This document shows, one piece after another, positions 63,295 through 64,000 of a DNA stretch of 64,000 nucleotides. Below the pieces are notes generated by a model, which saw nothing but the letters and a program-made list of their open reading frames with translations, searched no databases and was not told where the DNA came from. This stretch comes from Bacteroidales bacterium (GTDB lineage Bacteria; Bacteroidota; Bacteroidia; Bacteroidales; Bacteroidaceae), in NCBI GenBank assembly GCA_015060865.1, contig SUXS01000003.1, positions 1-64,000 on the forward strand, written 5' to 3'. Each line of letters opens with the position of its first letter. Position 1 is the stretch's first letter. Made by a program: the position numbers and the translations under genes.

Positions 63295-64000
63295 TCAACG
63301 GATGGCAGGAGCAAAGATGGCTGCATACGCAGTAGGGTCAGCCAGCAACTTACGCGCTTGGGCAACAGTTGTATCCTCCTTGAGAGCCTGGATGATGCTT
63401 CCACGCTGATAATAGTAACGCTTGATGATCTCGTCGGCAAGGAGCAGCTTAATGTCATCCTTGAAATACTCGAAATCCCGATCGAGATCATGATTAAGCT
63501 TCTTCTCCAAAGCCTCAAACTCGGCTGAAGCATCTTTCATGTACCCCTCAAAGGAAGCGACCTCCTTCAAAGCCTTTAAGGCCTTCTCACTCTGCCTGTC
63601 ATAGGTGAAGCCTGAAGCCTTTACAGCTTCTTTGAAAGCAAGATAGGTAGAATCGGATATGGCAAACTCCGAAGCAGGAGCGATGGTCGGATGGCAATGC
63701 GCATAGTCAGTCGCAAAATCAAACAGTACATTATTATTGGCTAAATAGTAAAGCAGGTTGGGAAGTTTCTCGTTCTTGATCTCCACATCAGGGGTGATAC
63801 CTCCTCCATCACGTACCTCACGCCCACCCACTGTACGATATACGTTGGTAAGGCTATCAGGGATACGCTCCACACTCCCGTCTTCGGCACGGCGGGCATA
63901 ATCAATGGCCTGCACACAGCGCCCTGCTGGAGTATAATATTTGGAGGTAGTAACCTTGAGCGAAGAGTTGTAAGGCAGATCACGTACCACCTGCACGAGC
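63295..64000 (-). CDS. S41 family C-terminal processing protease, partial
   Basis: Only the C-terminal part (about 234 residues) is in the window; the gene continues past 64000. The visible start LVQVVRDLPYNSSLKVTTSKYYTPAGRCVQAIDY is the end of the S41 (Prc/CtpA) peptidase domain. The catalytic Ser should lie just beyond the edge. GGREVRDGGGITPDVEI follows, then a helical C-terminal domain. Exported S41 proteases of this kind trim periplasmic proteins in Bacteroidetes. It is convergent with the pgpH-like gene, with 35 bp between the stops. Confidence 0.85.
   Translation of the reverse strand, partial: LVQVVRDLPYNSSLKVTTSKYYTPAGRCVQAIDYARRAEDGSVERIPDSLTNVYRTVGGREVRDGGGITPDVEIKNEKLPNLLYYLANNNVLFDFATDYAHCHPTIAPASEFAISDSTYLAFKEAVKASGFTYDRQSEKALKALKEVASFEGYMKDASAEFEALEKKLNHDLDRDFEYFKDDIKLLLADEIIKRYYYQRGSIIQALKEDTTVAQARKLLADPTAYAAIFAPAIR

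Overview
The window looks like chromosomal DNA of a gut-type member of the Bacteroidales (Bacteroides/Prevotella group). Many genes are preceded by the Bacteroidetes promoter pattern (TTTG, about 20 bp, then TAnnTTTG). Most starts lack a Shine-Dalgarno sequence. Gene content is typical of the order: a PorZ-like type IX secretion protein, EnvC, DUF4292 and DUF3098 proteins, a BspA-like repeat protein and pectin-active glycosidases. I did not assign a species.

Layout. 1-1030: gene-free, with inverted repeats and a duplicated promoter-bearing segment. 1031-2638: a methyltransferase and a ParE-type toxin/antitoxin pair. 2791-11801 (minus): envC, a DUF4292 lipoprotein, a TPR lipoprotein and dut, then porZ, rdgB and cca. 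12037-15100 (plus): a patatin-like lipase, a gamma-carbonic anhydrase-like protein, an LpxL-type acyltransferase and a low-molecular-weight phosphatase. 15214-19475 (plus): compact housekeeping operon ftsX, DUF3098, uppP, truB, queA, folK. 19486-25928: a membrane acyltransferase, metK behind a SAM-II-like riboswitch, a flippase and a DPP-IV-type peptidase. 25929-26724: repeat-rich spacer with a sigma-54-like promoter and two different 22-bp tandem arrays, leading to a MacB/FtsX-type permease. 29266-30181: three-gene DUF3791-DUF3990-DUF3791 cassette, the best candidate for a poorly described system. 30282-34390 (minus): nadB, cysE and an RlmL-like rRNA methyltransferase. 34596-42842: pectin cluster without SusC/SusD (CE12 esterase, GH27, a leucine-rich repeat protein, GH106). 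42943-50367: recG, an alpha/beta hydrolase, pdxJ with exbB-exbD-tonB, and divergent nadK. 50520-60811: an ABC-F protein, an acyl-CoA synthetase, acyl-CoA dehydrogenase with etfA and etfB, fabG and a MATE transporter. 60923-64000: tRNA-Leu(CAA), a PgpH-like HD phosphodiesterase and the 3' end of an S41 protease gene.

The most striking non-genic signal is a family of 7-bp tandem repeats (consensus GTCAAYN). It occurs in at least seven places, several of them inside open reading frames (GH106 three times, the CE12 esterase, the leucine-rich repeat protein). There it encodes seven-residue repeats such as VNCQLSI. Because 7 is not a multiple of 3, gain or loss of one unit would shift the frame. 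A second family, 22-bp hairpin units, occurs as exact 4x22 and 3x22 arrays in the leaders of two unrelated genes.

Functionally the window mixes core metabolism (NAD, cysteine, SAM, folate, queuosine, pyridoxine), envelope assembly (UppP, LpxL, EnvC, FtsX, TonB system), electron-transfer-flavoprotein-linked acyl-CoA oxidation and a small set of secreted pectin enzymes.
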